This document shows positions 23,385-35,042 of a DNA stretch of 64,000 bases, in pieces. The notes beneath the pieces are model-generated. The model was not told the DNA's origin. It made no database searches and saw nothing but the letters and a program-made list of their open reading frames with translations. Each line of letters opens with the position of its first letter. The stretch's first letter is position 1. The DNA comes from Turnera subulata (lineage: Eukaryota > Streptophyta > Magnoliopsida > Malpighiales > Passifloraceae), in assembly GCA_028386065.3 (NCBI GenBank), contig JAKUCV010005726.1, positions 427,251 to 491,250 of the forward strand, given 5' to 3'. Both the position numbers and the translations under genes were made by a program.

Positions 23385-23589
23385 GGGCGGTAGGTCATTG
23401 GTTGTTTGCTGTGCTTGTTTTCTGTGCATAGCTCGCTCCACATGATTAACATTTTACATGCATATTCATATAGTTAGTGCATAATGGATCCAGTCGAGGG
23501 ACGCTAGCTTGCCGCTGAACATTCATATAGAGGTAACTAATCTCACACACATGCTTAAACATACTTATTATTATTAATATTGATAACAT

Positions 23590-24274
23590 TTATCTTGAGG
23601 GTACAACGTTGACTCTGAAACTGTTAGCGTCTTTAGTTATGTTGACCCTGATGCTATCGTTCCACGAGAACCACATACCACCCGAGGTGTTTTGACCATG
23701 AAGTTCCAACAGGTTTGCCGGAGGGAAACGAAGTGGTATGACACCATGATCATCTTTGGGCTGTCACTGGGTCTCCGTGAGCAGAACCATGTTGGGCTTG
23801 TAGTGGTTCTTCAGATCTCTCAAGGTACGTACGAACTCCTGGGAATGCCTAGCGATTCCTCTGCAGTTCCACACTAGAAGACGGGCCTTTGGCCAAGTTA
23901 GTGGTAACCTAGTTACTCTGGGCATGCTCTGGGCACTCATTGAAAGCTGGCAGTAGGTACTTTGGTCCAGGAATTGACAAGTAGGCTCTAGGTTGAATTC
24001 CTGAAGTCTTTCAGAAATGAAAAAACATGACGGAATTGGCCAAGCCGTAGAAGGAAGTTCTTAAGGTGCTTTGGTCCTCTAGGAAGAACGTCTCTTCCAT
24101 AGGAGTGACAAAGAACCTCGACGAGTAGAGTTCGTTGACAAAGACCAGACGAGGCATCCTGCCGAGCTCGTTTGGTAGTTCCTCAGGACGCTCATTTATC
24201 AGGCTGTAGGCCAGCCGATTCCTCCTTCCTAAAGAGGCACCCTCAATGAAAAAGACAGATGATGGAGCAGGCAT
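23590..24274 (-). pseudogene. Antisense ORF-a of element B, broken
   Basis: Same start (MPAPSSVFF) and end (RVNVVP.R) as the 225-aa frame of A. One extra base in an A-run near 24017 shifts the frame, and a TGA at 23764-23766 replaces the Trp codon of A. Past both lesions the similarity continues to the stop at 23590-23592, for example LLVWNCRG and GGMWFSWND. B has Glu in LLTETQ, the residue expected in EEP nucleases, where A has Val. There are also a three-residue insertion in the N-terminal region and scattered conservative changes. Confidence 0.65.
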
Positions 24275-24371
24275 TCTGTCTCGACGTGTTTTGTGTTTTC
24301 TTTCTCTGAAAATATTTTACAATTCTTTCTTTCGAAATGCTTTTTGTTTATTTGCTTTCCAGCGTTTTGCC

Positions 24372-24378
24372 TTTTATA
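24372..24378 (-). promoter_or_regulatory. TATA-like box upstream of ORF-a (element B)
   Basis: Reads CTATAAAAGGC on the antisense strand, about 98 nt before the ATG at 24274; counterpart of 17926-17932. Confidence 0.5.
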
Positions 24379-25279
24379 GAAATATGATTATCAGTTTTTC
24401 AAAGTTTAGACCCCACCTATCCCCGGGAAAGTCTAAAAGATTTTTTGGTGATCCGTAAAGCAGATTTTTTTTTCACAAAGCTCCAAACCGTTTTCATTCT
24501 TCAAGGTGTTGCTTTTTGAAAATTTTGCCACTAATTGAATTATTGCTTCAACACCTTGTGTGTTTTTGGGCTACAAACGCAAGTATTTTTCAGCTCTTTT
24601 CCAACTCACAATCTTCTTTCGCCCTGGCTATCTTGGTTTTTCTTTTTATGGCTTTTTTTATATTTTTCTACCCCTTCTATCACATCCATCAGAGGCCAAC
24701 GTGGCCAGATTGATGCGACGATACCTCGAGTACGGTGCATGTGCGGCAAGGTTGCTCCTGTTGGGACATTATGGAGGGATACGAATCCCGAAGGACGTTT
24801 TCACTCTTGTGGAGTTTATGGACAAGTGGTTACCGATTCTTTCAGTGGATCGACACGTGTTGGTAACGTCATCATCGCCTTGTGAGAAAACAAACGACAT
24901 TTTTACGTAGAGAACCGACATCTCCGATAGCAATTGCAAGTTGCGATGCTCGGAATCGATGACCTTTGTGATCGATCTAGAGCCCTGGTTAAGAAAAACG
25001 AGTTTTAATTCAACTTCTTTAAGATTGATTTTATTTCTTCCTTGTTGGTTTTTATTTTTACATGAAATATTTGCTCTTACCACCTTTTGTGTTTTTGGGT
25101 TACAAATAACAGGTTTGCTTCTATTCTTTTTTGTGGTTTTAATTCTTTTAAATATAAACATATATATATATTTCATTACCACTATTTATGTTTTCAGATT
25201 ATTAGCAAAGAGGTTTTGTTTAAATAAAAACAACAATTTTATTTATTTTTATAACATTTTACAATAGAGAAGGAGTACT

Positions 25280-25677
25280 CTATGGAGTTACCTGCTTCTC
25301 TAGATCTTTTACAAGTTTACGTATGTTCTCGATCTGAGAGGAGAGTCCGTACACGCCAGTTCGATCTGCATCATTGCAGAGCTGACCTTCCTCAGTGAAG
25401 TGTTCAGTTGCGTTAGTGTCTGCAGTGGAGTACCGCTGAGGGCAGTTCCTTTGCCCTTCCTATCATCAGCATCCTTGCGACCGGAAGGCTCCTCCTTCCC
25501 GACAGGTTTCTTTCGCCGTCTCCTAGAGACGAGCATATGCTCTTTCAGACCGATGATGTTCGTCTTGAAGCGTTTCTTCGGTTGTTCTTCATCGGAGTCC
25601 GTAAAGGGATTAACACCACCAGTATAACTTAACTCCTCTGAGTCAGAGGTAGTTCGAGTTCTTATTGGTGAATCCAT
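25280..25677 (-). pseudogene. Antisense ORF-b of element B, broken
   Basis: Begins MDSPIRTRTTSDSE and keeps KKRFKTNIIGLKEHM, the basic cluster RRRRKKPVGK and LQTLTQLNTSLRK. A one-base deletion relative to A, just after IELAC, moves the tail into another frame, where KLVKDLEKQVTP and the stop (25280-25282) are preserved. It carries a small insertion (KEEPSGRKD) relative to A. Confidence 0.6.
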
Positions 25678-25710
25678 GAAGGAGGTATGTTTACCACGTA
25701 GTAAAGGTAT

Positions 25711-25717
25711 ATTTATA
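25711..25717 (-). promoter_or_regulatory. TATA-like box upstream of ORF-b (element B)
   Basis: Reads TATAAAT on the antisense strand, ending 34 nt before the ATG at 25677; counterpart of 19083-19089. Confidence 0.45.
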
Positions 25718-25853
25718 AGGGAATGATATGAGGCGTAAGGGCACAAACGAGATTCCAAGTTGGAAAAGGAGAACTTGATGAAAGGTATACAAGCAGAATG
25801 TCGTTGTAGGACCCAAGGAAGTGACGACGAAATTTCGAGGACGAAATTCTTTT

Positions 25854-25865
25854 CAGGAGGGTAGA
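25854..25865 (+). promoter_or_regulatory. Polypurine tract, element B
   Basis: CAGGAGGGTAGA just before the 3' LTR, preceded by AATTTCGAGGACGAAATTCT, a context seen at the pol end of plant Gypsy chromoviruses. Confidence 0.75.
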
Positions 25866-25866
25866 C

Positions 25867-27858
25867 AGTAACGACCCGGGTAAAATTTTTGTAAATTTTA
25901 CCAAGTCGTTTGACTTTTACAGTGGATAATAAAGTTTTACCGCTGTTAAACAAGAATCATCCGAGAGTGTTACCGGGGATAATCGAACTTCGAATCCGAT
26001 CTTCGGTAATATGGACGCTCTAAAGTATTTTCCATCGACAACCGAACCTCGGAAATTAATTCCAAGAATTATCTCTGGTTACCAAGAACTTTATACAGCT
26101 ATCTGAACCTCGGTTTGCAATTTCGGGACTTGCACAACGCTCAAAAAAATTAATTGGATTTTCCGAGCCTAAGTTGTATTTTCGGAACCGGAACGAATTT
26201 CGGAAAGACCAAAATGCCCTGTGACGTTAACGGATCAAAAGTCGAACATGAGGGTATTTTGGACCATTCTCGAACCAAAAATTTTGCCGATACTGGGGCC
26301 GCGATTTTTCCTCTTTTCGAGGCCAATTTCCTTGTCTTTTTCTACTTTATCCTCTTTTCTTTTTCCTACTTTCTTCTTTTCCTTTTTATTTTTTTCCTCA
26401 CATTTTCTTTTTCTTCCCAAATCTTTCTCCTCCCGATTCTTCTTCCTCCTTTACTGTTCTTGATTTTTTTTCTTTCTCCAGATTTTTTTCCTTCCCCTAT
26501 CCTCTTCCTCCCTTCTTCTCCTTAAATCTCCTTGTTCCCCATCGCCGTCTCACCCTCACCTCCTCTCCCCTGTCGCGACGCCATCTTCTCCCTCGCCCCT
26601 ACTCTCTCCTCCTCTAGTCGCCACTGCCGCCGCCATATCCTCCTCTTTTTCTCGTGAAACTCCCACACCACTACCTCCCCCATCCTTCCCTCTCGCCGAG
26701 CCACACCTTCTTCCTTCCTCTGCCACTGCTCGCACACCCGGTGCCGCTCTGTCGTGCACCGTCGAGACGAGTAATCGGCTGGTGGAGCAGAGCCGCTCTC
26801 GCGCCGCCCGATCCCTCCTCTGCAAACACCCACAAGCCGCCGCCGCTGTGGGTAAACCGACGCTCCTCATGGTCACCTCTGCTCCTTTTCCCTGTTCTCA
26901 CGCCGCCTCGCACAGAGCCGCCGCATCTCCTTAATCGCTGCCGTCGGGGTAAGTGGCTGAGGCCGAATTCGTCTTCTTTTCCTTTGTAAATGTTTGGAAC
27001 TCGTGGCTAATTGGGTTTCAATTGATTGTTGTGGGATTGTACTTGATATGGCGAATGCGGGTTGATTTGTTTGTGGGTTTCTGCTTGTTGACATGGTGAA
27101 GGGGGATAGACATGGCGGTAATGGTGTTGAATACTGGACATGGTGGTTTGGTGGAGTTCGGGCCACCGAAAAGTGGCGGTGGTAATGGTGATAGTGTTGG
27201 TTGTTGGGATGTTGACATGGTGGAGTGGAATTGGTGTTTTGATGATTAATGAATCATAAGGAAGGAGCATATGGACTGCTGTGAACAGTAACAGTAGAAC
27301 ATTAGGACTGGCGTGAACAGTACTGGCCAGAATTTGGCGAATTTTCGGTGTCCCGGGAATTTAGCGGCGAACCCGGAAACGGGCTATGGGTAAACCCTTG
27401 ACCCATTTTGGACTCATTCACGGACCTTTGGACATATTAACGAACCCGGACATTAGAAAGGACGCTAATTAAACGAACAATTAGCTTAATCTTAACTTAT
27501 GATTTCATTTTATGCCATGCCTTTAATCATTTAAGTTATGTCTTTAATTTCCCATTGGGCTATTAAAAAGGCCCATCGTATTTAATTTTTCCGTTTCTAT
27601 ATACATTTTGCCTGGGCTCGTAAAAGGCCCATTGTACTTAATTTTTGGTTTTATTAATTTGATTGGGCTAATTATAATGGAAGGCCTATAATATTTAATT
27701 TCTAATTAAGTCTTTCATTTAATTAATCCGAAGCTTTTTTATCTTTCCTGATGGGCTAAAATAATATTAGGCTATAACTTATTTGATTTACCAATTTTAT
27801 TACATATCGTACTATCGTTATTTTCACTAGCTGTAATTTTATAAAAATATGTTTATGA

Positions 27859-27921
<63 letters not shown>

Positions 27922-29384
27922 CTCTTATCACAAGCGACTAAAGGGCCGAGATATCGGCTTGAACGTTTGATTTTGATTTTAATTTAAAAACAAGTATGTT
28001 TTGATATATCGACTGGAAACATAATCAACTAAACCCACATAGTTGAATAGATTGACTTTGTATTAAGATAATTATGGGAATAATAAAATGGACCCGGTAT
28101 AAGACAAGCCATCATCTATTAATTATTAAACCGGCATCATGCATAACCATCTTGTTTGTGCATTATAAGTGATTCTTGTTGTTATTAATATAGGGGTATC
28201 AAGACTTGACCAGATAACAGTTTCCGAGGAGTATCAGGTGAGGATATAAACTTATAAACTTCAGTATGCTGCCCGTGATACCCCGATTGTTTGTTTGATT
28301 GTTATTTATATGTTATCTTACCATGCCTGTCATGTTATTACTGGCTACTATTGTGATAATTGTTATATGTGCTTGATGACTACTGTGGACTAGTTGCTGA
28401 GCTTTGTGATGATGATATGATTATTGTGAAGTTCGTATAAGAAATGTGGTATTTGATCAGTCAATGGCAGTGACCCGGTATTGTGACATTGGATTCCCAG
28501 TAGAGCTGTGAGACTGAAAGCCTGCTCGGGAAAGTGAGTATGGTGAGTTACTGTTGGATAGAGGAATAAGAAATAATAGTAAACAGTGGTAATATCATCT
28601 AGACATCTAGGTTGTCACGTGACAGGTATTGGTACGGCCAGATGGTAGTCGCCTTGTGTTTTGTGATTTGATTGGGAGGACTGCGGGACTCCCAGCTGAG
28701 GACTGTAGGACTCAGTTGATTTGTTATAGGAAGGACTGCGGGACTTCCGCCGAGGACTGCGGGACTCGGTTATTGTGATACTTTGTGATTTGAGATATTT
28801 ATGGATTAACGGGGAGTACCCTAGGGTTAGCTAACCCGGCTACCAGGCACGACCAATACTTATTACGTGACAGGGCCCTAATAATAAAATTGGTAAGTCT
28901 ACCGTCAAGTGTCAGTGAATTTATAAGACTAGCTTAACCGTGAGAGGTCTGATGTATATCGAGTTCGGGTAAGTTGTTGATACCGATGCTATAATTGTGC
29001 TTGTTGTACTTCCATTGTTTCTGTGTTGGCTTGGGTGTATTTGCGGTTGCTTGTATACTGCGGTTTATTTGTTAAACGGTGAGACAGTGGATGGTCTCAC
29101 CCCTCACACAGTTCCTGCAGGTTAGGTTTGCATAACGGCGGCTGTGGCGTTACCTCGGACAGGACTCGGATCCAATTGCTTGCATTAAGTCTTGCATAAG
29201 GTGTTAATCTAATGCTTCCCCTATGCTGATGTTGATATCCCCATGTCGGGTGACGGGATTGTGATTTTGACTATTTATTAATTTTACTATTATGTGTTCA
29301 TACTTTTATGATATGATGGCCACGTGGTAGCTCTCTTTTGCAGTAATTACTGTTAGATGGGTAAATTTAGGTCGAGGTGTTTCA
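25867..29384 (+). repeat. Element B 3' LTR
   Basis: 3518 bp, uninterrupted. The first base is A where the 5' LTR has T (AGTAACGACCCGGG). The site equivalent to the element-A insertion is intact at 28175-28179. A TA microsatellite at 27865-27919 is far longer than in the 5' LTR. Confidence 0.92.
27865..27919. repeat. (TA)n microsatellite inside the B 3' LTR
   Basis: About 27 TA units, expanded relative to the short AT run at 13630-13642 in the 5' LTR. Confidence 0.95.
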
Positions 29385-29389
29385 TTTCA

Positions 29390-29997
29390 TCTTCTTCTTT
29401 TCACATATAGATGTTTTTGTATTTTTAAGTTGGTATACTACTTACACATTGAATATGACCTTTATTTTTTCATAAAAAATTCGTATCAATATATCTTTAC
29501 TAGTCTTTATATAATTAATTTTTTATTTAAAATTCACATTAATTCTACATTCTTTCTCTTTTTATTTAAATATTTACCTATAAATTCTTTTATTCTAAAA
29601 CTTAAGTTAACAATTTTTTTTTAAAACTCTTTTAGTTATTCTGTTAGATAGAATACTATATACAAATATTTTAACTCCTAAAACATTTAGAAATATTTTA
29701 TTAGAATACTATATACAAACATTTTAACTCGTTAATCTTTTAGAAATATTTTATACTTATCTTAAATAATTATTTATAATAAAATTATCAATTTTTATAT
29801 TATTAATATTATTTATATGTATTAATATTTTGATAGCATTCAGTTTATCTTAACAAGTAGTTATTAACTTTTCCTAATACATAATTTTCTTTTTATATTG
29901 AATAAATATTATTTCAATTTATTTCTTACTTTTTATATATATCATACTTATTTTATATATCATATTTATTTTATGATTTTAAAAGTTTATTGTGTTA
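29390..29997. other. AT-rich flank of element B, nothing recognised
   Basis: Very AT-rich, with a partial local repeat of TTAGAATACTATATACAAA (near 29650 and 29700). No coding signal. Confidence 0.5.
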
Positions 29998-30957
29998 GAC
30001 TAAATATTTTACTCTTTTTTATTGATATACTTTAACTAATTATGTAAATGTGATATTTACCCAAAATAATTTTTCATAATGTTTTTTGAATTTAATCATA
30101 AATTTTAGCCTTTAAAAAGTGTTTTTCAAATCAATTTTTTTCATTTTTATTTTAACTTTAGAATGTTATTGTATAAGGATTTATATTATATGAACTTATA
30201 TTCTATATCTTTATCATTTGTATTATTTATTTATTTCAATATTTATTTTTTAGAACTTATATTCTTATTTACTTGTATCAACATCTTTAATTTGTAACTT
30301 TCACCTATTTTATTAAAAAATAATATTATTTAAAAATAATTTGTAACATAAAAATATTTTTTTTTGTTTTAATGAGATATAATTTTTAAAAAAATTATAT
30401 TGATCCTCTAATTATTCTCTTTCTTATTTTTACATAAAAAATAAAAATTATACTTACTTTTAATAATTAAAGTGGTGTCAATATATTTTTCAAATTTTAG
30501 AGACCAAGAGAGAATATATATTACCTCTGGTATTTTTTTTCATGTAGATTTTTTATATTTTTATATAATTTTATTTAGGGTAAGTATATGATTGGTCCCT
30601 TTACTATATTGAATTGATACCAATGGTCCCTCTACGCTAATTAGGACTAATTACGTCCCCTACTCATCTTAAATGATAAATTCGGTCCCGCAATCCGGTT
30701 TAATTGGTAATTAGCTGACGTGGCAAATTTGGGCCCCATATGTCGGTCATAAAAATAATATAAAATTTAATTTTCTGACATATGGGTCCCACATAGGTGC
30801 TTAGATAGTGCCACGTCAGCTAATTACGAATTAAACCAGACTGGGGGACCAAATTTATCATTTTAGAAGAGTAAAGGGACCCAATTAATCGTAATTAGCG
30901 AAAGGGATCATTCTTATCAATTCGATACAGTAGAGGGACTAAACATATATATAACCC
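29998..30957 (+). repeat. 0.96-kb dispersed unit, copy 2
   Basis: Direct repeat of 613-1572, starting GACTAAATATTTTA and ending at the MITE terminus ATATATAACCC. Here the unit is preceded by GTGTTA rather than an LTR, so it may extend further left. Confidence 0.75.
30578..30957. mobile_element. Palindromic MITE, GGTCCCT family, best copy
   Basis: 380 bp between GGGTAAGTATATGATTGGTC and ATATATAACCC. The long imperfect hairpin carries TGACGTGGCA at 30716-30725 and its inverted partner TGCCACGTCA at 30809-30818. No coding capacity. Confidence 0.75.
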
Positions 30958-31154
30958 TATATAAAAGCATGAACTTCCTAAAATTGAAAGATTAAATTAC
31001 CTTTATTTAATAAAGTAATAATGAGTGATACGTCCTACACTATTAAATGATCTGAAATCTGCTATAGCAAGTCCCTTCTGGCATAAAAGTCGAAAAAATT
31101 AATAGAACTAAGCGTACGTAATAGATGAGCTAAAAAAGAGCAAGCTATATATAT

Positions 31155-33300
31155 AATTTTTTCTTTTATTAACGTGCCTCACGCGCGGCAACTAAAATCA
31201 TCTAGGTCTTTAGTCTGCTTGTGGTATGGCTTATCAATACGGCGGAGTCCGACCGGATTATTATGAAGGAGAACAACAGAGAAGAGCTCGATTCATAGGA
31301 GACAGAAGACAAATGGATTCCGGAAAAGGTGGAAGAAAACCTCTCTATTTCTCCAGGTGGTCAAGGGCATATGTTCAGAGGATGGTGGATAGCTATAGAG
31401 CCATTACTGTTTATGTGGAAAACCTTCCTGAGAAGTGGTTTGCGGTGGACTTATACAAGGAGATGTCTAGATTGAGTAATGTCATCGATATCTTCATCCC
31501 CGGTAAGCCTAGATGGAACGGGGTTAGGTATGGTTTAGTGAGGTTTGAAAATTCAGGAAGAATTGGTGATGTGGTGGCAAAGATAAACAACCGAGGGGGG
31601 GTAGTAACTCGATTCAGGCCAATCTAGCAAGATCAAGATGGAGCAAAGAGACTGTTGGAGTTAGAAAAAGGAGTGATGAAGAGAAATAGAGATGAAGGTG
31701 AAGGTTCTGTCATTAGACAAGGGGTATTTTTTAAGCAGACGTTTAACTTGGCTGAGGAGAAGGGGTTGTTGGAGTCGGAAGATTCAAGCCTGGAGGCTAA
31801 GGGAGCGTCAATTGTATTCACACCAAGCTCTGAGTGTCTCAGTCTTATGCAGAAGTGTGCTTTTGGCGCATTTAAGGATGGAATGGAGTTTAGTTCGATT
31901 TGTGAAAAGGTAGAAGCAAGGTTTGGGGCCTCTATTAGCGTTAAATCTCTAGGAGCGAATCACGCTCTGCTGGTGTTCCAATCGAGTGAGGCTATGCCCA
32001 CATATGTCAAATCAGTGAAGCAATGGAAGGAGGACAGTTTTATCATGCTGAAGGCTTGGGAGGATGGGGATAGTGCAACTAAGAGATCCTGTTGGTTGAA
32101 CGTCTATGGGGTTCCGCCTCATGCTTGGTGCGAAGAGTTTTTCGATTTACTGGCAATCAGGTTTGGTAAATTCATTAGGGTATTAAATTCAATGGATAAT
32201 AGCGATGATCTTGAAGTGGCCAGAATTCAAATTCTCACACCTTACAGGAGCAAAATTTATAGAGACTTTAAAACAAGGGTTGGAAATAAGGTTTTTTATG
32301 TGTCTGTTTGTGAAGCTCAACCAGGACCTTCGTTATCTTCATGTTCTACTCTCCGTTGCAATCATGTTGAGAGTGACGGCTTTAGTGTCAGTTGGGTTCC
32401 CTGCTCCTTGACTGAAAAGGAGGATGCGAAGGTTGTGAGGAACCGGCGGGGGAAGAAGACGGAGTTTGGTAGGCATTCACAGTCGGCGTCTAAGGATCCC
32501 TTCGGTATCCTCGACACAATTAACAACCTTGAAAAATGAAAGAAGCTCATGTCAGTGGGTAATTATGGAGGTGTGGCGGTACGGAGACAAGAGAGGGTGG
32601 ATGTCAAAGAGTTTGGGTTAGGTGGGCATGGTGTTAATGCTCGCATCCGAGAAACTTGGATGATACTTTTTCTATCTCGAAAACTGTTGTTGGCAGTGTG
32701 AGCAGTAACCAGATTCAAGTCTTTAATAAAGATAGGACTTGTAAAGCTAAGAATGGGCTTGGTCCGTTAAGGGCTACTAGTAAAACCCAAGGAGAACAAG
32801 CCCATGTTTTGTCTGATGAGTTAAGTGAGGAGGTTAATTCGGATAAAGCCCATGAGAATGACCAGGAGGTTGTGACGTCGTATCAGGATAAAGGGGTTAG
32901 AGGGATTCTTAATTATGTACCCTTAGTGTCGCAGAGAGAAGGGGAGATAAAATCTCTCAAGCAGTTGACAAATAGACTTATTTCAATCCTTGAGCGGGCA
33001 AAGCTGAATAGGATTCAAAGTCAAAAGAGGAGAAAGAAAATTGTGGTGACAGGTTCTGTGAAATCACTAAGCCCGGGGGATAGCTCTACTCGTGATGAAG
33101 ATATTATGGCTGGAAATAGAAGGGCCTTGAATATAGGAGAGGATCAATCGGTAGAGGCTATGAGAGCGGTGGAAGTGCAAAAGACGATGAGTGCTGGGAG
33201 GATGCTGGGCTTAGATGAAGGAGAGTCTAATGACAAATTGGCAAAGGTTGTAGACGAGAGTTGGGGTTAGAGAAGAACCCAAAGCAAGGAGTTAGAGGAA
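31155..33300 (+). mobile_element. LINE missing its 3' half (ORF1 only)
   Basis: The 5' region (near CGTGCCTCACGCGC) and ORF1 match the layout of the minus-strand LINE at 36365-41165, so both belong to one family. Sequence resembling the endonuclease or RT is absent after about 33300. Loss of the 3' rather than the 5' part is atypical for LINE insertion and points to later rearrangement. Confidence 0.8.
31226..33270 (+). pseudogene. LINE ORF1 (RRM plus DUF4283-like), broken
   Basis: The first frame (31226-31627) has an N-terminal RRM-like fold: ITVYVENLPEKWFAVDLYKE followed by GKPRWNGVRYGLVRFEN. A stop at about 31625 replaces what should be read-through. The second frame (31655-32539) holds CAFGAFKDG, ALLVFQS and WLNVYGVPPHAWCEEFFDLL, typical of the DUF4283-type region of plant LINE ORF1. 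A stop near 32537 precedes the Ser/Lys-rich tail (32656-33270). ORF1 proteins of this class bind LINE RNA. Confidence 0.8.
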
Positions 33301-34078
33301 GGCTTCAAGAGGTAATCTAAATCTCTTTTTATTTGTTTTTGCTGCTGATTTTGTGGTGATTTGATGTTGTTGATATTTATGATATGATTTATGTATGATG
33401 CCATGTAAAAATTACGTGGGCTATGAACCTGGTTGCTGGGGTACAGAGGTGATTTCTAGTGATGGAGACTCAAGCCCAATTATTGTTTTACTTTCTATTT
33501 TGTCTATAGATTTGATTGTTTTGTTGTTGTGATTTATTTCCACACTATACACACTTACACAAGGCATACAAAAATGGCTAATTATTGCACACATTTTTGC
33601 CCCATCATAGGTGGGGTGCCTGACACCTTCCTACCAATGACGAACTCTCGAATCTAACAATCTCTGGTTAGCTAGATCGGTCCTATAAGTTGTTACTTAT
33701 GAGAGAGGGTGATGCTTAATGGTTTTTTTCCCAGATTTTTCCAAGAAATAAAACTAGGGTGGCAACTCCTTCAACTGTTTGATAAGAATGAAGAAGAATA
33801 AGGTGATTGCATCCTCTAACTATGTCCCAGCTCCAATCAATGCCTCGAAATTGGCATAAATAATTACCAACCATACAGTCATAGTAGGCCGACTGAAGAT
33901 TCTTGATCACCATCTGCAATACTTACCTCAGTACGATAGAGTCTCGTGCTGATAACGTGTTATAAACCTGAAGGGATCAGAGAGAGGTTTATAAACTCAT
34001 GATTTATTTTGTAATATGGCTTCAGTAATGAATTGTCTCTGCCTTCTATTACAACTTGAGACGTATTTTATAGAATTA

Positions 34079-34150
34079 AAGCATCATACTATCTCACTTA
34101 CTACTGCCGAATCGGAATATAGAGCCTTTGCCAATGCCATAGCTGAACTT
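34079..34150 (+). pseudogene. Copia RNase H C-terminal scrap
   Basis: Encodes KHHTISLTTAESEYRAFANA, close to the TxAExEYxA motif at the end of Ty1/Copia polyproteins. Only about 24 residues remain. Confidence 0.7.
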
Positions 34151-34410
34151 TGTTTCTTCTTCATCCCCTCTCCTTCTGCAAACCCTAATAGCAAACCTTC
34201 CTCTCACTCACCTCTTCTCACGCCACTATGGCCAGCTACAAGAACACCCCACCTAGAGCTTTCTCTCAATTCGAAACATAAATCTTCTAACGGAGATTAC
34301 CATTATATGAGAAAATAGAATCCAAAGTCCATAATCAGATAGTCCAAGTATTGCATTACTACGGCTATGGTGAGACTGTAAAAAAGGAAAGGATTACTAT
34401 GGGGAGGCAA

Positions 34411-34526
34411 ATCGGGTTGCATTCCCAAACAACCCGAATCGTAGACAGTACCTCGTGGTGCGACACGGTCCGGGCACGACGGGGCTCTCACCCTCTCCGG
34501 CGCCCCCTTCTAGGGGATTTGGGCCT
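34411..34526 (-). rRNA. Fragment of nuclear 25S rRNA gene (pseudogene)
   Basis: In reverse complement it reads GGCCCAAATCCCCTAGAAGG, then GGCGCCGGAGAGGGTGAGAG, CCCCGTCGTGCCCGGACC, a TGTCGCACCACGAGG block and CGGGTTGTTTGGGAATGCA. This is the well-known 5' region of plant 25S rRNA, with a few substitutions. About 116 bp survive; similarity stops abruptly on both sides. It is not a functional rRNA gene. Confidence 0.85.
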
Positions 34527-34857
34527 TGTCTACTCCATCATCACCACACAGTGCAGGATTAAACTTTTCAAGCATATCTTTCAGAGATACTACAGTCTTT
34601 TTCAGATTTAATTAAGATTATTAATTACTCCTCTAAGGCTCCAACTCCTGGTTTGATATGAGTCGGGGTCATAAAACTTATTTTCTTTTAAGCAATATTG
34701 TCTGTTCTCTAGACAGGGTCACTTAATAGAATATTAGTGGGTCAAAATTGGGTGTTCACAGATACACTGTGACGTTTTCCACAGACCAGTAATTCAAGCC
34801 GAGGCTCCCGATCTTGATACCGCGCTTCTGATTTACTGCTAGGAGGCACAAGTAAGT

Positions 34858-34985
34858 TTTCGGAACAACCAACTTATGCCAAGCAATCATGCAAAGTTTC
34901 CTTCTTTCTCCAACCCCACCCCATAAAAACTGTCGTTGCAACCTTACCAATCTTTTGGCAACCCCTGCCGCACCTGATCCTCCTT
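34858..34985 (-). pseudogene. LINE reverse-transcriptase scrap
   Basis: Encodes MVRLQRQFLWGG and KLCMIAWHKLVVPK, the conserved segment downstream of the RT palm in plant LINEs. Confidence 0.75.
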
Positions 34986-35042
34986 CATAAGTCTATTAAC
35001 CGTCAAAGAGGCCTTATTGCGCTACCTTTAGATGAAAGCAGA

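Larger units (their letters stand above)
11577..29384 (+). mobile_element. Non-autonomous LTR retrotransposon B (9.5 kb without the insert)
   Basis: LTRs of about 3.5 kb (TGTAACGACCCGGG...GGTGTTTCA) flank a 2.5-kb internal region (23370-25866). The target duplication TTTCA is perfect at 11572-11576 and 29385-29389. The internal region has a primer-binding-site-like motif, a polypurine tract and two antisense open frames, but no recognisable gag, protease, reverse transcriptase or integrase. The 5' LTR is interrupted by element A (13904-22182). The end structure, with AATTTCGAGGACGAAATTCT before the polypurine tract, resembles plant Gypsy chromoviruses, so B is probably mobilised by such a relative. 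Confidence 0.92.

Noticed and set aside
24560..24910. Plus-strand frame in element B with ARLMRRYLEYGACAARLLLL
   Set aside because: Element A has stops and a different reading in the same place, so conservation is at the DNA rather than the protein level.
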